Shown here: in pieces, positions 32,764-41,227 of the stretch | Layout: the number at the start of each line of letters is the position of its first letter | Numbering within the stretch: the stretch's first letter is position 1 | Assembly (NCBI GenBank): GCA_949283655.1 | Contig: CASDTH010000013.1 | Coordinates: 1 to 50,013, forward strand | DNA: 50,013 bases | From: an uncultured bacterium | GTDB taxonomy: Bacteria > Bacillota > Clostridia > Oscillospirales > Acutalibacteraceae | Direction of reading: 5' to 3' | The notes under the pieces: generated by a model | Seen by the model: the letters and a program-made list of their open reading frames with translations, nothing else | Told to the model about the DNA's origin: nothing | The model's database searches: none | Position numbers and translations under genes: made by a program

Positions 32764-35202
32764 ATGGCGTTAAAATACGCTGATCTCATTGCAAAAATGA
32801 CGCTAGAGGAGAAGGCGAGCCTCTGCTCCGGCCACGATTTCTGGCACAGCGAAGGGGTAGATCGTGTGGGAATCCCCTCCGTGATGCTCACGGACGGTCC
32901 GCATGGCATTCGTAAGCGAGCAGAAAAATCCAGTGAAAAAAGCCATTCTGTGCTCAAGGGCGCGCCCGCGATTTGCTACCCCACCGCATCGGCCACTGCC
33001 TGCTCATGGGATACTGAGCTGATCTATGAGATGGGGCAGGCGCTGGGGGATGAGTGCCGCAAGGAAAAGGTTTCCGTGTTGTTAGGGCCGGGCGTCAATA
33101 TCAAGCGCTCCCCCCTGTGCGGCAGGAACTTTGAATATTTCTCCGAGGACCCTCTGCTTGCCGGCGAGATGGCCGCCGCTTTCATCAACGGCGTGCAGAG
33201 CAAGGGCATCGGCACCTCAATCAAGCACTACGCCGCCAACAATCAGGAGACCCGCCGCATGACGGTGAACGCAGTTGTGGATGAGCGAACACTGCGCGAA
33301 ATTTATCTGACGCCCTTTGAAATTGCCGTCAAAAAGGCGCAGCCGTGGACAGTCATGTGCGCCTACAACCGTTTAAACGGCACCTACTGTGCGGAAAACA
33401 AATGGCTGCTGACAGACGTACTGCGTGGGGATTTCGGCTTCAAAGGCCTCGTGGTGACCGACTGGGGCGCAGAAAATGACCGTGTGGAGGGCCTGCTGGC
33501 CGGTCAGGAGCTGGAAATGCCCTTCTCCGGCGGTACAAACGATCAGGCGATCGCACAGGCAGTGCGGGATGGAAAAATCTCTGAGGATTTCCTGAATCAG
33601 ATGGTGGATCACCTGATCGACCTGGCCAAAAAGAGCGAGGAAACGCTCGGAGAATACACCTACAACGCACAGGAGCACCATGCCCTTGCGCGGAAAATTG
33701 CCGGCCAGTGCATGGTGCTGCTGAAGAATGACGGTGGCCTTCTGCCGCTGAGCAAGCAGAAGCGGGTCGCCGTCATTGGTGAAATGGCTAAAAAGCCGCG
33801 CTATCAGGGCGCGGGCAGCTCGTTAATCAACCCCATCCAGCTTGACTGCGCCTATGATACCATGGTGCAGGAGGGCATCTCTGTGGACTATGCGCCCGGC
33901 TACTCCACAGAGAAAAAGAATAAAACCCCGGATGATGCGTTTATCGCTGAGGCCGTGGCAAAGGCTAAGAACGCGCAAGCAGCCATCGTCTTCGTCGGCC
34001 TGACAGACGAATATGAAACGGAGGGCTGCGACCGCCGTCACATGCAGCTGCCCCCGCTACACAACCGGCTGGTGGAAGAGGTGGCGAAGGCCAACCCCAA
34101 CACCATCGTCGTGCTGGCGGGCGGCGCAGCAGTGGAGCTGCCATGGGCAGACCAGGTGCCTGCCATCCTACACAGCCATCTCTGCGGGCAGACGAGTGGC
34201 AGCGCCGCAGTCGATATTCTGTTTGGCGACGTCAACCCAAGCGCCAAGCTGGCGGAGACTTACCCCATGGCGCTCTCCGACGTTTCCAGCACAAACTACT
34301 TCCCCGGCACTACGGTTTCTGTGGAATACCGCGAGGGCATCTATGTAGGCTACCGGTACTACGACAAGGCAGAGATTCCCGTCCGGTTCCCGTTTGGCTA
34401 TGGCCTTTCCTACACCACATTCGCCTACAGTGATCTGACCCTTTCTGCCGCCCAAATGCAGGATACCGACACGCTTACCGTCAGCTTCAAGGTGAAAAAC
34501 ACCGGCAATATGGATGGCGCAGAAATTGCACAAATTTATGTGGCCGATGAGGAGAGCACCATCTACCGCGCCCCAAAGGAGCTCAAGGGCTTCCGGAAAA
34601 TCTTCCTGAAGGCGGGCGAGGAAAAAACTGTTTCGGTCACGCTGGGCAAGCGCGCCTTCGCCTACTATAACACCACGCTGGGCGATTGGCATGTAGAGAG
34701 CGGCAAGTTCCGCATTCTGGTCGGCGCTTCAAGCCGCGATATCCGCCTGGAGGGCAGCGTTGAGGTGCAATCCACTGTAGAGGCCAGTATTCCGGATTAC
34801 AGGGCTAGCGCTCCCTCCTATTATGCGGGCTCCGTCACCCAGGTGACGGATATCGAGTTTGAGGCTGTGCTGGGCCATGAGATTCCGCCTTCGAAGCGGG
34901 ATGATAGCCAGCCGCTCAACCTCACCAGCACCTTTGAGGATGCGAAAAACGGCAAGTGGGGCGGGCGCCTGAACCGCCTGATGGGTAAGATGATCGATCC
35001 GGATTCCATGGCTGCCGGGCTTGTCCTCCAATCCCCCATCAAGCTCTTCATTGCGGACAGCATGGGCGTTCTCAGCCCCGATATGGCGCAGGGCCTGCTG
35101 CTGATTTTGGGGGAAGACAAATTTGCCAAGGGCCTGGGCAAAATCCTCAAGGGCGTGCCCGGCGCACTCAAACGATTGCCGAACCTGTTGAAATCGCTGT
35201 AA
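32764..35202 (+). CDS. GH3 beta-glucosidase with C-terminal extension
   Basis: 812 residues from ATG 32764 (AAAGGAGGAAGG). No signal peptide. Layout: GH3 TIM barrel (EKASLCSGHDFWHSE, TDGPHGIRK, GPGVNIKRSPLCGRNFEY, KHYAANNQE) with catalytic Asp233 in VVTDWGAE, then the alpha/beta sandwich, then a fibronectin-III-like domain (FRKIFLKAGEEKTVSVTL). About 110 further residues follow with a hydrophobic/basic end (KILKGVPGALKRLPNLLKSL), unlike plain GH3. Hydrolyses terminal beta-glucosyl or related residues from oligosaccharides. Tail function unknown; it might bind membrane or a partner. Confidence 0.93.
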   Translation: MALKYADLIAKMTLEEKASLCSGHDFWHSEGVDRVGIPSVMLTDGPHGIRKRAEKSSEKSHSVLKGAPAICYPTASATACSWDTELIYEMGQALGDECRKEKVSVLLGPGVNIKRSPLCGRNFEYFSEDPLLAGEMAAAFINGVQSKGIGTSIKHYAANNQETRRMTVNAVVDERTLREIYLTPFEIAVKKAQPWTVMCAYNRLNGTYCAENKWLLTDVLRGDFGFKGLVVTDWGAENDRVEGLLAGQELEMPFSGGTNDQAIAQAVRDGKISEDFLNQMVDHLIDLAKKSEETLGEYTYNAQEHHALARKIAGQCMVLLKNDGGLLPLSKQKRVAVIGEMAKKPRYQGAGSSLINPIQLDCAYDTMVQEGISVDYAPGYSTEKKNKTPDDAFIAEAVAKAKNAQAAIVFVGLTDEYETEGCDRRHMQLPPLHNRLVEEVAKANPNTIVVLAGGAAVELPWADQVPAILHSHLCGQTSGSAAVDILFGDVNPSAKLAETYPMALSDVSSTNYFPGTTVSVEYREGIYVGYRYYDKAEIPVRFPFGYGLSYTTFAYSDLTLSAAQMQDTDTLTVSFKVKNTGNMDGAEIAQIYVADEESTIYRAPKELKGFRKIFLKAGEEKTVSVTLGKRAFAYYNTTLGDWHVESGKFRILVGASSRDIRLEGSVEVQSTVEASIPDYRASAPSYYAGSVTQVTDIEFEAVLGHEIPPSKRDDSQPLNLTSTFEDAKNGKWGGRLNRLMGKMIDPDSMAAGLVLQSPIKLFIADSMGVLSPDMAQGLLLILGEDKFAKGLGKILKGVPGALKRLPNLLKSL

Positions 35203-35246
35203 AACCGTGCTTCTTTCAATGCCAAAATTGACGTCTAAAAAAGAAA

Positions 35247-35288
35247 TTCGCCCGGTAGAGACTTCCCTCTACTGGGCGAATTTCTTTT
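35247..35288 (+). terminator. bidirectional terminator between GH3 and acyl-CoA synthetase
   Basis: A 14-bp stem TTCGCCCGGTAGAG (35247-35260) with CTCTACTGGGCGAA (35267-35280), then TTTCTTTT. On the other strand the stem is followed by TTTCTTTTTT, so it serves both convergent genes. Confidence 0.8.
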
Positions 35289-35402
35289 GCATATCAATAG
35301 CATCAGTGTACAGGGGGAACATCGCCGCCCGGCGGGCTCAGACAGGTGCTCGCTGCGTTCTCAGGCACGGCAGGGCTTGGTGGGAAAGCAAGGAGGATAA
35401 CG

Positions 35403-35461
35403 CAAGCCAGAGGCGCGGCCATGGCGCTGAAAACCGATGTGGGCCCATGTACACTGATACT
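35403..35461 (+). repeat. dispersed repeat segment shared with 10436-10490
   Basis: The core GGCGCGGCCATGGCGCTGAA with AACCG after it matches the minus strand of 10436-10490. It lies in the non-coding gap after the GH3 gene. Confidence 0.5.
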
Positions 35462-35494
35462 AACAATTTGGCCAATCCCCTCTATAGCCTAAGG

Positions 35495-37150
35495 TTACTG
35501 CTTCTGTTTCAAATCGTTTTCCCGGATTGCTACCCGGCGGATTTTACCATTGACCGTCTTGGGCAGTTCCTCGACAAATTCGACTACACGCGGATATTTA
35601 TAAGGGGCGGTCTCGCGTTTGACATGATCCTGAAGCTCTTTTTTCAGCGCCTCGCTCGCCTCAAAGCCCGGGCGCAGCACAATGGTCGCCTTGACGACAT
35701 TGCCGCGCAGCGGGTCTGGCACGCCTGTGACCGCACACTCCAGCACTGCCGGATGCTCCGCCAGCACACTCTCGATCTCAAACGGCCCGATGCGGTAGCC
35801 GGAGGATTTGATCACATCGTCAGTGCGGCCAACATACCAGTAGTAGCCATCCTCATCCATCCACGCCGTGTCGCCCGTGTGATAGAGGCCGTCGTGCATG
35901 GCCTCCCGCGTGCGCTTCTCATCCCGGTAATAGCAGTCAAACAGGCCAATGGGCTTGCCGTGGTCAAGCTTAACGACGATCTCGCCCGTGACGCCCGGCT
36001 GCACCGGCTCGCCATCCTCATCCGCGATCATCACATCGTACTGCGGGATTGGCTTGCCCATAGAGCCCGGCTTTGGCTCCATGCCCACAAGGTTTGCAAT
36101 CAGGAGTGTGGTTTCCGTCTGCCCGAAGCCCTCCATAAGCTTGATACCGGTGGCTTCATACCATTTGTTAAACACATCCGGGCTCAGCGCCTCGCCCGCA
36201 ATGGTGCAGTAGGTAAGCTTGCTCAAATCCCAGCTCTTCACATCCTCCTGTAAAAAGAAACGGAACATTGTCGGCGGGCAGCACAGAGAGGTAACGCCAT
36301 ATTGCGATACCTTATCAAGGATATCCGCCGCATGGAATTTATCAAAATCATAGACGAACACGCAGCTCTCCATGAACATCTGCCCATAGAGCTTGCCCCA
36401 AACGGCCTTGCCCCAGCCAGTATCCGCAATGGTGAGGTGAAGGCCCTCCGGATCAACGTTATGCCAGTATTTTGCGGTGGAGAGGTGCCCCAGCGCATAG
36501 GTGAAGGGATGCAGCGCCATTTTCGGGTTACCGGTTGTGCCGGAGGAAAAATAGAGAATCATCGGGTCGCTCGCAAGCGTGGGCACGCGGTCGAAGGCTT
36601 CCGGCGCCTTCTCCATCTCCGCCATAAAATCTTCCCAGCCCGGGCGCATGCCGTTGACCATGAGCTTGATTTGCCAGGTCGGGCATTCCGGCTCAGCTGC
36701 GTCAAAGTGCTCAGCCACATCGCCCTGGCCGGTGCAGATCACCGCCTTGACCGAAGCAGAATTTAGGCGGTAAACAATATCATGCTTTGTCAGCAGAAAT
36801 GTGGCGGGGATGATCACCGCGCCGAGCTTGTGCAACGCCAGAATTGTAAACCAGAATTGATAGTGCCGCTTGAGCACCACCATGACCATATCGCCCTTGC
36901 CAATCCCCTTTGAGCGCAGCATATTGGCGGTTTTATCGCTGTAGCGCTTGAGGTCGCCATAGGTAAAGATGTGCTCCTCCCCTTCCGGGTTGCACCAAAC
37001 CATTGCGCGGCGCTCCGGCTCAGCTTTCGCAATTTCATCCACCACGTCATAGGCAAAGTTAAAATTCTCCGGGTATTTATATTTGTAATCGACGATATGG
37101 CCCTGTGAATCCCAGGTTTCATCGACGTATCTCTCATTGACATGCAGCAT
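35495..37150 (-). CDS. acyl-CoA synthetase (AMP-forming)
   Basis: 551 residues from ATG 37150, seven bases after GGAGGA. ANL-superfamily adenylation enzyme making acyl-AMP then acyl-CoA. Motifs: YFSSGTTGNPK (ATP loop), GFGQTETT (A5), YHTGDTAWMDEDGYYWYVGRTDD with KSSGYRIGPFEIE (hinge) and PKTVNGKIRR with the catalytic lysine near the C-terminus. The overall form resembles medium-chain or branched-chain acyl-CoA synthetases. It follows an XRE-cupin gene by 26 bases, and both lie behind the T-box leader. A role in activating branched-chain or aromatic acids from amino-acid breakdown is plausible but inferred. Confidence 0.92.
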   Translation of the reverse strand: MLHVNERYVDETWDSQGHIVDYKYKYPENFNFAYDVVDEIAKAEPERRAMVWCNPEGEEHIFTYGDLKRYSDKTANMLRSKGIGKGDMVMVVLKRHYQFWFTILALHKLGAVIIPATFLLTKHDIVYRLNSASVKAVICTGQGDVAEHFDAAEPECPTWQIKLMVNGMRPGWEDFMAEMEKAPEAFDRVPTLASDPMILYFSSGTTGNPKMALHPFTYALGHLSTAKYWHNVDPEGLHLTIADTGWGKAVWGKLYGQMFMESCVFVYDFDKFHAADILDKVSQYGVTSLCCPPTMFRFFLQEDVKSWDLSKLTYCTIAGEALSPDVFNKWYEATGIKLMEGFGQTETTLLIANLVGMEPKPGSMGKPIPQYDVMIADEDGEPVQPGVTGEIVVKLDHGKPIGLFDCYYRDEKRTREAMHDGLYHTGDTAWMDEDGYYWYVGRTDDVIKSSGYRIGPFEIESVLAEHPAVLECAVTGVPDPLRGNVVKATIVLRPGFEASEALKKELQDHVKRETAPYKYPRVVEFVEELPKTVNGKIRRVAIRENDLKQKQ

Positions 37151-37176
37151 TGCAATCTCCTCCATAATTATGATCG

Positions 37177-37764
37177 TTATGATTTATTTTTTTCATCCTG
37201 CACCTTCAGAATGATCGCAAGGAACAGGCAATCCTCGCCGCCCGTTGCAATCATGCCATGGCCATGGGAGGAGTCATAAATCACGCTGTCGCCCTCATGG
37301 AGGATCTCCGTATGGTTCTCAAACTGCGCTTTGAGCGAGCCCTTGAGAATGAAGTCGAATTCCTGCCCCTCGTGGGTAGAGAGCTCAATCGGCTTTTCCT
37401 GCTCCTCCTCCTTGTAGGGCGCGGTCACCAGGAACGGCTCGCAGAATTTGCCCTTGAGATAGGGGGCCAGATGATAATAGTCAAAGCCGGAGCGGCGCTT
37501 GATCGGCAGCCCCTCTCCCTTGCGGACGATGGAATAAAACAGCAGGTGCGGGTTCTCCCCTGTGAGGATCTCAATCATATCCACACCGAATTTATCCGCG
37601 CATTTGAATAAAAAGGTGAAGGAGAAGTCCGTCTCGCCGTTTTCCGACGCCACATATTCCGCCTCTGTGCAGCCAATGGTTTCGGCCATCTCCTGTGTAG
37701 TAAAGCCCATAATCTCTCGCAGCGTGCGAATTCGCTCGGCGACCTCCGTCAGTTTCAGTTCCAT
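37177..37764 (-). CDS. XRE-cupin transcriptional regulator
   Basis: 195 residues from ATG 37764 (AAAGGGTGAG upstream). Residues about 4-60 are an XRE helix-turn-helix (AERIRTLREIMGFTTQEMAETIGC, then EAEYVASENGETDFS). The C-terminal half is a cupin barrel (STHEGQEFDFILKGSLKAQF, HEGDSVIYDSSHGHGM) likely to bind a small ligand. Such proteins often sit directly upstream of an AMP-forming acyl-CoA synthetase in Clostridia and probably regulate it in response to its substrate. The transcript starts at a perfect promoter (38112-38140) and carries a T-box leader. Confidence 0.9.
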   Translation of the reverse strand: MELKLTEVAERIRTLREIMGFTTQEMAETIGCTEAEYVASENGETDFSFTFLFKCADKFGVDMIEILTGENPHLLFYSIVRKGEGLPIKRRSGFDYYHLAPYLKGKFCEPFLVTAPYKEEEQEKPIELSTHEGQEFDFILKGSLKAQFENHTEILHEGDSVIYDSSHGHGMIATGGEDCLFLAIILKVQDEKNKS

Positions 37765-37796
37765 GTTGACACTCACCCTTTCTGTAAAATAAAATC

Positions 37797-38105
37797 AAAA
37801 ATCCCGCCCCAAGCAGCCTTGGGGCGGGATTGATAGACAAACCCGCGGTACCACCCAAATTCAGCATTTCCCCGGAAAAGCACCGGTGAAACGCCCTTAC
37901 AGGGCTCCAACAAGCCCCCGGCCTTAACGCGGCCCAACGGAAGGCGCTTACTCGCCCGCAAGCTTTCAGGCCCCTGCTCAAGAGGGATGCCCCTTACCGC
38001 CACTGCCCGCTTTCCACCAGACACGGGCTCTCTGCACAAGTGGGTGTGATAAGAGAAGTCTCTATCCACGCATTTCAGATTGGAATACCATATGCAATTG
38101 CGAAT
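37797..38105 (-). promoter_or_regulatory. T-box leader (tRNA-sensing riboswitch)
   Basis: On the minus strand, the canonical T-box sequence AATTTGGGTGGTACCGCGGG lies at 37861-37842, directly followed by a terminator stem (ATCCCGCCCC at 37801-37810 with GGGGCGGGAT at 37821-37830) and a T run. Upstream, AGAGAGCCC and CTGGTGGAAAGCGGG match the conserved Stem I loop of T-box RNAs, and GAGTA...CGTTA matches the stem III region. A tentative specifier codon is ATC (37988-37986) followed by CCTCTTGAG, which would mean isoleucine; this reading is uncertain. The transcript starts near 38105. Uncharged cognate tRNA should favour the antiterminator and raise expression of the regulator and acyl-CoA synthetase. 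Confidence 0.9.
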
Positions 38106-38111
38106 GGATGC

Positions 38112-38140
38112 ATTATACCGCTATAAGAAGCTGTTGTCAA
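38112..38140 (-). promoter_or_regulatory. perfect-consensus SigA promoter of the T-box operon
   Basis: Minus strand TTGACA (38140-38135), 17 bases, TATAAT (38117-38112); both hexamers match consensus exactly. Initiation is thus likely constitutive, with control left to the T-box. Confidence 0.85.
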
Positions 38141-38268
38141 GCGCTGCGGCAAATTTTTTTCAAATCCCGGTTTTGCGGAACAAAAACAGGTGGGCAGCTC
38201 CGGTAAGCGCAATGCCCGCCGTGAAAAGGTTTCCTCCGGGACCGGAACGCAAGGATGCAGCTCACAGA

Positions 38269-38300
38269 TTCACCCTGCAAGCCGTTCAGAGCCGCAAGCG
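38269..38300 (+). repeat. fragment of the repeat region flanking copy C
   Basis: ATTCACCCTGCAAG followed by CGTTCAG matches 43342-43374 with few differences. Only this part of the flanking repeat is present; no 172-bp element follows. Confidence 0.4.
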
Positions 38301-38393
38301 GAACGAGGAAGCGCTCAAGTAGAGATTGGCTATACCAATCATTTTGACGAAAAGCTTCCCCTTGCATGGTGTCCGCCCGCCAAACGGGCCCGG

Positions 38394-39104
38394 CTAGGCC
38401 GCTCCCCCTGCCTGCGTGCTCTGCGGCAGGGCCGTCGTTTCCTGCTCCGGCTCATACGTAATCGTATTCGTATAGACCTCGGACCCATCCGCCCGGTAAA
38501 AGGATACTTCCATCAGCTTCATTTCGATGCCGTCCTTCTTCCCGATCCCTGGCACCGTGATGATAAAATCCCGGCCGGGATACACCTCTTTTTCCAGCGT
38601 TGTCTCGACCCCGTTCATTTTCAGGGTGTAGCGGCACAGGCTGATGCGCTCCTCGTTCGCGGAGTAGAGCACGGCGGTTTGTAGCGGTGACTTCTGGTCT
38701 TCTTCGTCGCGGGGCGCGAACTGTATGAAGCCCACGCTCACCGGCGCATCGGATTCAGGGAGCCCCTCAGCGGCTTCATAAAGCGCCGTAGGGTCAAACA
38801 GCTTGTGAAAGCGCCCCAGCGTCCCTTCCCGGTAAACATAGAGCTCCTGCGGTGCATCCGCATTGCCGTTATTTGCAACCCAGAGGGAATAGCCGGGCAG
38901 ATCGTCGGACGTATGCTCCACAAACAGAGTCGCCTTCCGGTTGCCCTGCGCGCTGATGCGAGCGCACTCCGCAGGGATCGTTTCCCGCGTGTAGGTGGAA
39001 CGGAAAAACGAAAAGACAGCTTGCCCGATCGCCAACAACAGGATCGCTGCCACAGCAATGCTTACGATTGCGGTGATTTTCTTTTTGCTTCGTGCTACCA
39101 TCAT
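38394..39104 (-). CDS. membrane-anchored protein, function unknown
   Basis: 236 residues. A short basic cytoplasmic start (MMVARSKKK) precedes one membrane helix (IVSIAVAAILLLAIGQAVFSFF). The outer 200 residues look beta-rich (LFVEHTSDDLPGYSLWVANNG; EVSFYRADGSEVYTNTITY) and end in a low-complexity tail. No family is recognised. It lies 15 bases after the secreted protein gene at 39120-40103, so the two are probably co-transcribed and may work together at the cell surface. Confidence 0.7.
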   Translation of the reverse strand: MMVARSKKKITAIVSIAVAAILLLAIGQAVFSFFRSTYTRETIPAECARISAQGNRKATLFVEHTSDDLPGYSLWVANNGNADAPQELYVYREGTLGRFHKLFDPTALYEAAEGLPESDAPVSVGFIQFAPRDEEDQKSPLQTAVLYSANEERISLCRYTLKMNGVETTLEKEVYPGRDFIITVPGIGKKDGIEMKLMEVSFYRADGSEVYTNTITYEPEQETTALPQSTQAGGAA

Positions 39105-39119
39105 CCATTCACCATCCGA

Positions 39120-40103
39120 CTAAAAATTAAATGTTACATAGCTATATAATGACCAGCTCTTGTCTTCAATGCTAGGAGTAATGCTCAAACCAGTACCACT
39201 CAATTCAGCATCGACCGAAATGGACAAGCTAAGTTGTTTCCACGTATGTACATAATAGCTGTTAATTTTACGGGTTGCAATACTAAAATCACCATCGCAA
39301 TACCCATCTAGGGCCACTTCCGTCAACTGTCTCGGACCAAACGGATCATCAACTATCGAATATTGAACCCAATTTTTCCCTCCCGATACCCGTGAATAGT
39401 CATCCTGTGCACTTCCATAGCCAGCCGTCCCATATTTCGCTTGACAGCGGTCGCCTACCATCACCATCGCTTGGGGAACAGCCAACAAAATATAATCATC
39501 GCCTCCCGCTGGATATTGGCTACCGCTCAGCGCAGAATTTTTCGTCCAATGTGCATAAGTACGGGCAGTATAATCATGGCCGGACATACTATATTTATCC
39601 CAAATAGTTGTGTACATAACAAAATAATCTGATTCTTTCGTCCTTTCACTGTCACCTGTTTTAGTGTTCGCGCTCACATGAATCATAAACGGCGCCAACA
39701 ATAAATCCAAAAGCTTATTCTCTTTTTTCACACGTTCGTAGTGCCCATTTACCTCCACCAATGGAGCCACCGTACACCCAACTGCCCTTAAATTCCCTTC
39801 ACACTCTAGCATCGACTGGGCAAGTTGTTTTTCTATTTCGGAGTATTCTCCCAAAAACGCTTTCGCCTTTTCTAATTCACGTTTCGCTTGCCGCCTTGAC
39901 AACCAGCCTCTGCTTTCATCTACCGAAAGTACCATTTGGCCGCTGGAGCACACCGCTACTTCGAGGTCATCGAAATTAATTTGCCAGCGATCTTCTTCAT
40001 AGGGCGTATCAAATTTTTCTTCTGCAAAGACAGCTATTCCAAGCGATGATATTAGAACAGAAAGCGATATTATCCATAATAATATCTTTTTGATATGTTT
40101 CAT
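39120..40103 (-). CDS. AT-rich secreted protein, function unknown
   Basis: 327 residues from ATG 40103 (AAAGGAG nine bases upstream; a longer frame to 40136 is less likely). Signal peptide (MKHIKKILLWIISLSVLISSLGI, cleavage near VFA). A helical segment (RRQAKRELEKAKAFLGEYSEIEKQL) is followed by a beta-rich part with many Tyr, Ser and Asp. Its codon use is clearly more AT-rich than neighbouring genes, suggesting recent acquisition. No known domain was identified. Confidence 0.75.
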   Translation of the reverse strand: MKHIKKILLWIISLSVLISSLGIAVFAEEKFDTPYEEDRWQINFDDLEVAVCSSGQMVLSVDESRGWLSRRQAKRELEKAKAFLGEYSEIEKQLAQSMLECEGNLRAVGCTVAPLVEVNGHYERVKKENKLLDLLLAPFMIHVSANTKTGDSERTKESDYFVMYTTIWDKYSMSGHDYTARTYAHWTKNSALSGSQYPAGGDDYILLAVPQAMVMVGDRCQAKYGTAGYGSAQDDYSRVSGGKNWVQYSIVDDPFGPRQLTEVALDGYCDGDFSIATRKINSYYVHTWKQLSLSISVDAELSGTGLSITPSIEDKSWSLYSYVTFNF

Positions 40104-40172
40104 ATTTAAATTCTCCTTTAAATAGATTATAATCATCCTATTTAAAAAACATTGGAATCATCCCCTAATCCA

Positions 40173-40201
40173 AGTATAACATATCATATATATTTAGTCA
40201 A
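40173..40201 (-). promoter_or_regulatory. SigA-type promoter of the secreted protein gene
   Basis: Minus strand TTGACT (40201-40196), 17 bases, TATACT (40178-40173), in an AT-rich stretch. Confidence 0.65.
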
Positions 40202-40287
40202 TAATTACTAAAACATTTATGTATTTTATTATTAGCTATCCAATATACGATGAATCGTATGTAAATTGAATATTTTGAATTATCAAA

Positions 40288-40321
40288 AAACAGCTGCCGC
40301 GTTGTACGCGGCAGCTGTTTG
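40288..40321 (-). terminator. terminator of the ECF S-component gene
   Basis: AACAGCTGCCGCG pairs with CGCGGCAGCTGTT around a TTGTA loop, with a T run on the minus strand. Confidence 0.7.
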
Positions 40322-40353
40322 GCACGCTCTGTCAACAGAAGAAGCCCGCCATC

Positions 40354-40971
40354 TCATCCATGGCGGGGCCGGCGGCCTGCCTCCAACGGCTTGAGGTAGC
40401 GTGAAAGATACTTCTCTGAAACCGCCAGCAGCAGATACAGCACAACAGATACCAGCACGCCCTTGACTGCATTGAGCGCCGTCGCTCCCCCTACCGCAGC
40501 CAGCAATGCGGGCGCTGTAAGCTCCGTTTGGAGAAAGTAACGGAAAAACAGCGGCGCAATCACATAGTTTGCCGCCGCGCCAACGATCACTCGAATCAAC
40601 GTCCCAAGCCCACCCGCGAGCGCTATGCAGGCAATACGGGAACGTATGCGGCCGGAAAAACGGCGGTAGAACAGGGTAAACGGTAAAAGATACGCACAAC
40701 CCGCCAGCAGATCCATCAGGTTACCAAAGCCCATCTGCGAGCCAAAGCCGCGCACCAGCAGCTCCAGCACATTCTTGATTACCAGTACGACCACACTCGC
40801 GCCGGGCGAGAGCAGCGCGCCCGCCAGAGCCGCCGGCACATCGCTGAAATCCAGCTTCAGGTGCTGCAAGCCGGGGATGGCCGCAAAGATAGGGATTTCA
40901 AAAATCATCAGCACAAACGCGATGGCGGACAGCAGGCTGATCAGCACCAGCCGAACGGTTTTCTTTTGCAT
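40354..40971 (-). CDS. ribU: riboflavin ECF transporter S component
   Basis: 205 residues from ATG 40971 (AAAAGGAG upstream; a longer frame runs back through the riboswitch). About six membrane helices: LVLISLLSAIAFVLMIFEIPIF; an aspartate-containing stretch HLKLDFSDVPAALAGALLSPG, the hallmark of RibU-type S components; then VVLVIKNVLELLVRG and others. Binds riboflavin or FMN outside and pairs with a shared EcfA/EcfT module encoded elsewhere. The FMN riboswitch upstream strongly supports the substrate. Confidence 0.92.
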   Translation of the reverse strand: MQKKTVRLVLISLLSAIAFVLMIFEIPIFAAIPGLQHLKLDFSDVPAALAGALLSPGASVVVLVIKNVLELLVRGFGSQMGFGNLMDLLAGCAYLLPFTLFYRRFSGRIRSRIACIALAGGLGTLIRVIVGAAANYVIAPLFFRYFLQTELTAPALLAAVGGATALNAVKGVLVSVVLYLLLAVSEKYLSRYLKPLEAGRRPRHG

Positions 40972-41001
40972 GGGGATCCACTCCTTTTCCGCTGCCAACG
41001 A

Positions 41002-41033
41002 AAAGCGCCCTGTATCAGTAGATACAGGGCGCT
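41002..41033 (-). terminator. expression-platform terminator of the FMN riboswitch
   Basis: AGCGCCCTGTATC (41004-41016) pairs perfectly with GATACAGGGCGCT (41021-41033) with loop AGTA. Minus strand ends in TTTTC. Confidence 0.85.
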
Positions 41034-41056
41034 CAGACGCAAGGGTAGGTTGCGCC

Positions 41057-41181
41057 GCTTCTTCCATCCGGACTGTAACCGTCGGCTCCGGGATCGCACC
41101 GGAATCGGCCCTCTCAGGCTCGCGGGCTCAGGGCAGACGCCCCATTACCGCCGGTGGGGAATTGCACCCCGCCCCGAAGAC
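41057..41181 (-). promoter_or_regulatory. FMN riboswitch (RFN element)
   Basis: Minus strand order of conserved blocks: CTTCGGGGCGGGGTGCAATT, CCACCGGCGGTAATG, GAGCCCGCGAGC, GATTCCGGTGCGATCC, GCCGACGGTTACAGTCC and GGATGGAAGAAG. These match the six-helix RFN consensus. FMN binding should favour the terminator at 41002-41033 and switch off ribU. Confidence 0.95.
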
Positions 41182-41198
41182 AGCATTGATTTTCTTCT

Positions 41199-41227
41199 AT
41201 TGTATGCGCATGGCGCCGCTTTGTCAA
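41199..41227 (-). promoter_or_regulatory. SigA-type promoter of the riboswitch/ribU transcript
   Basis: Minus strand TTGACA (41227-41222), 17 bases, TACAAT (41204-41199). The TGA stop of the ABC-F gene lies inside this -35 box. Confidence 0.7.
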
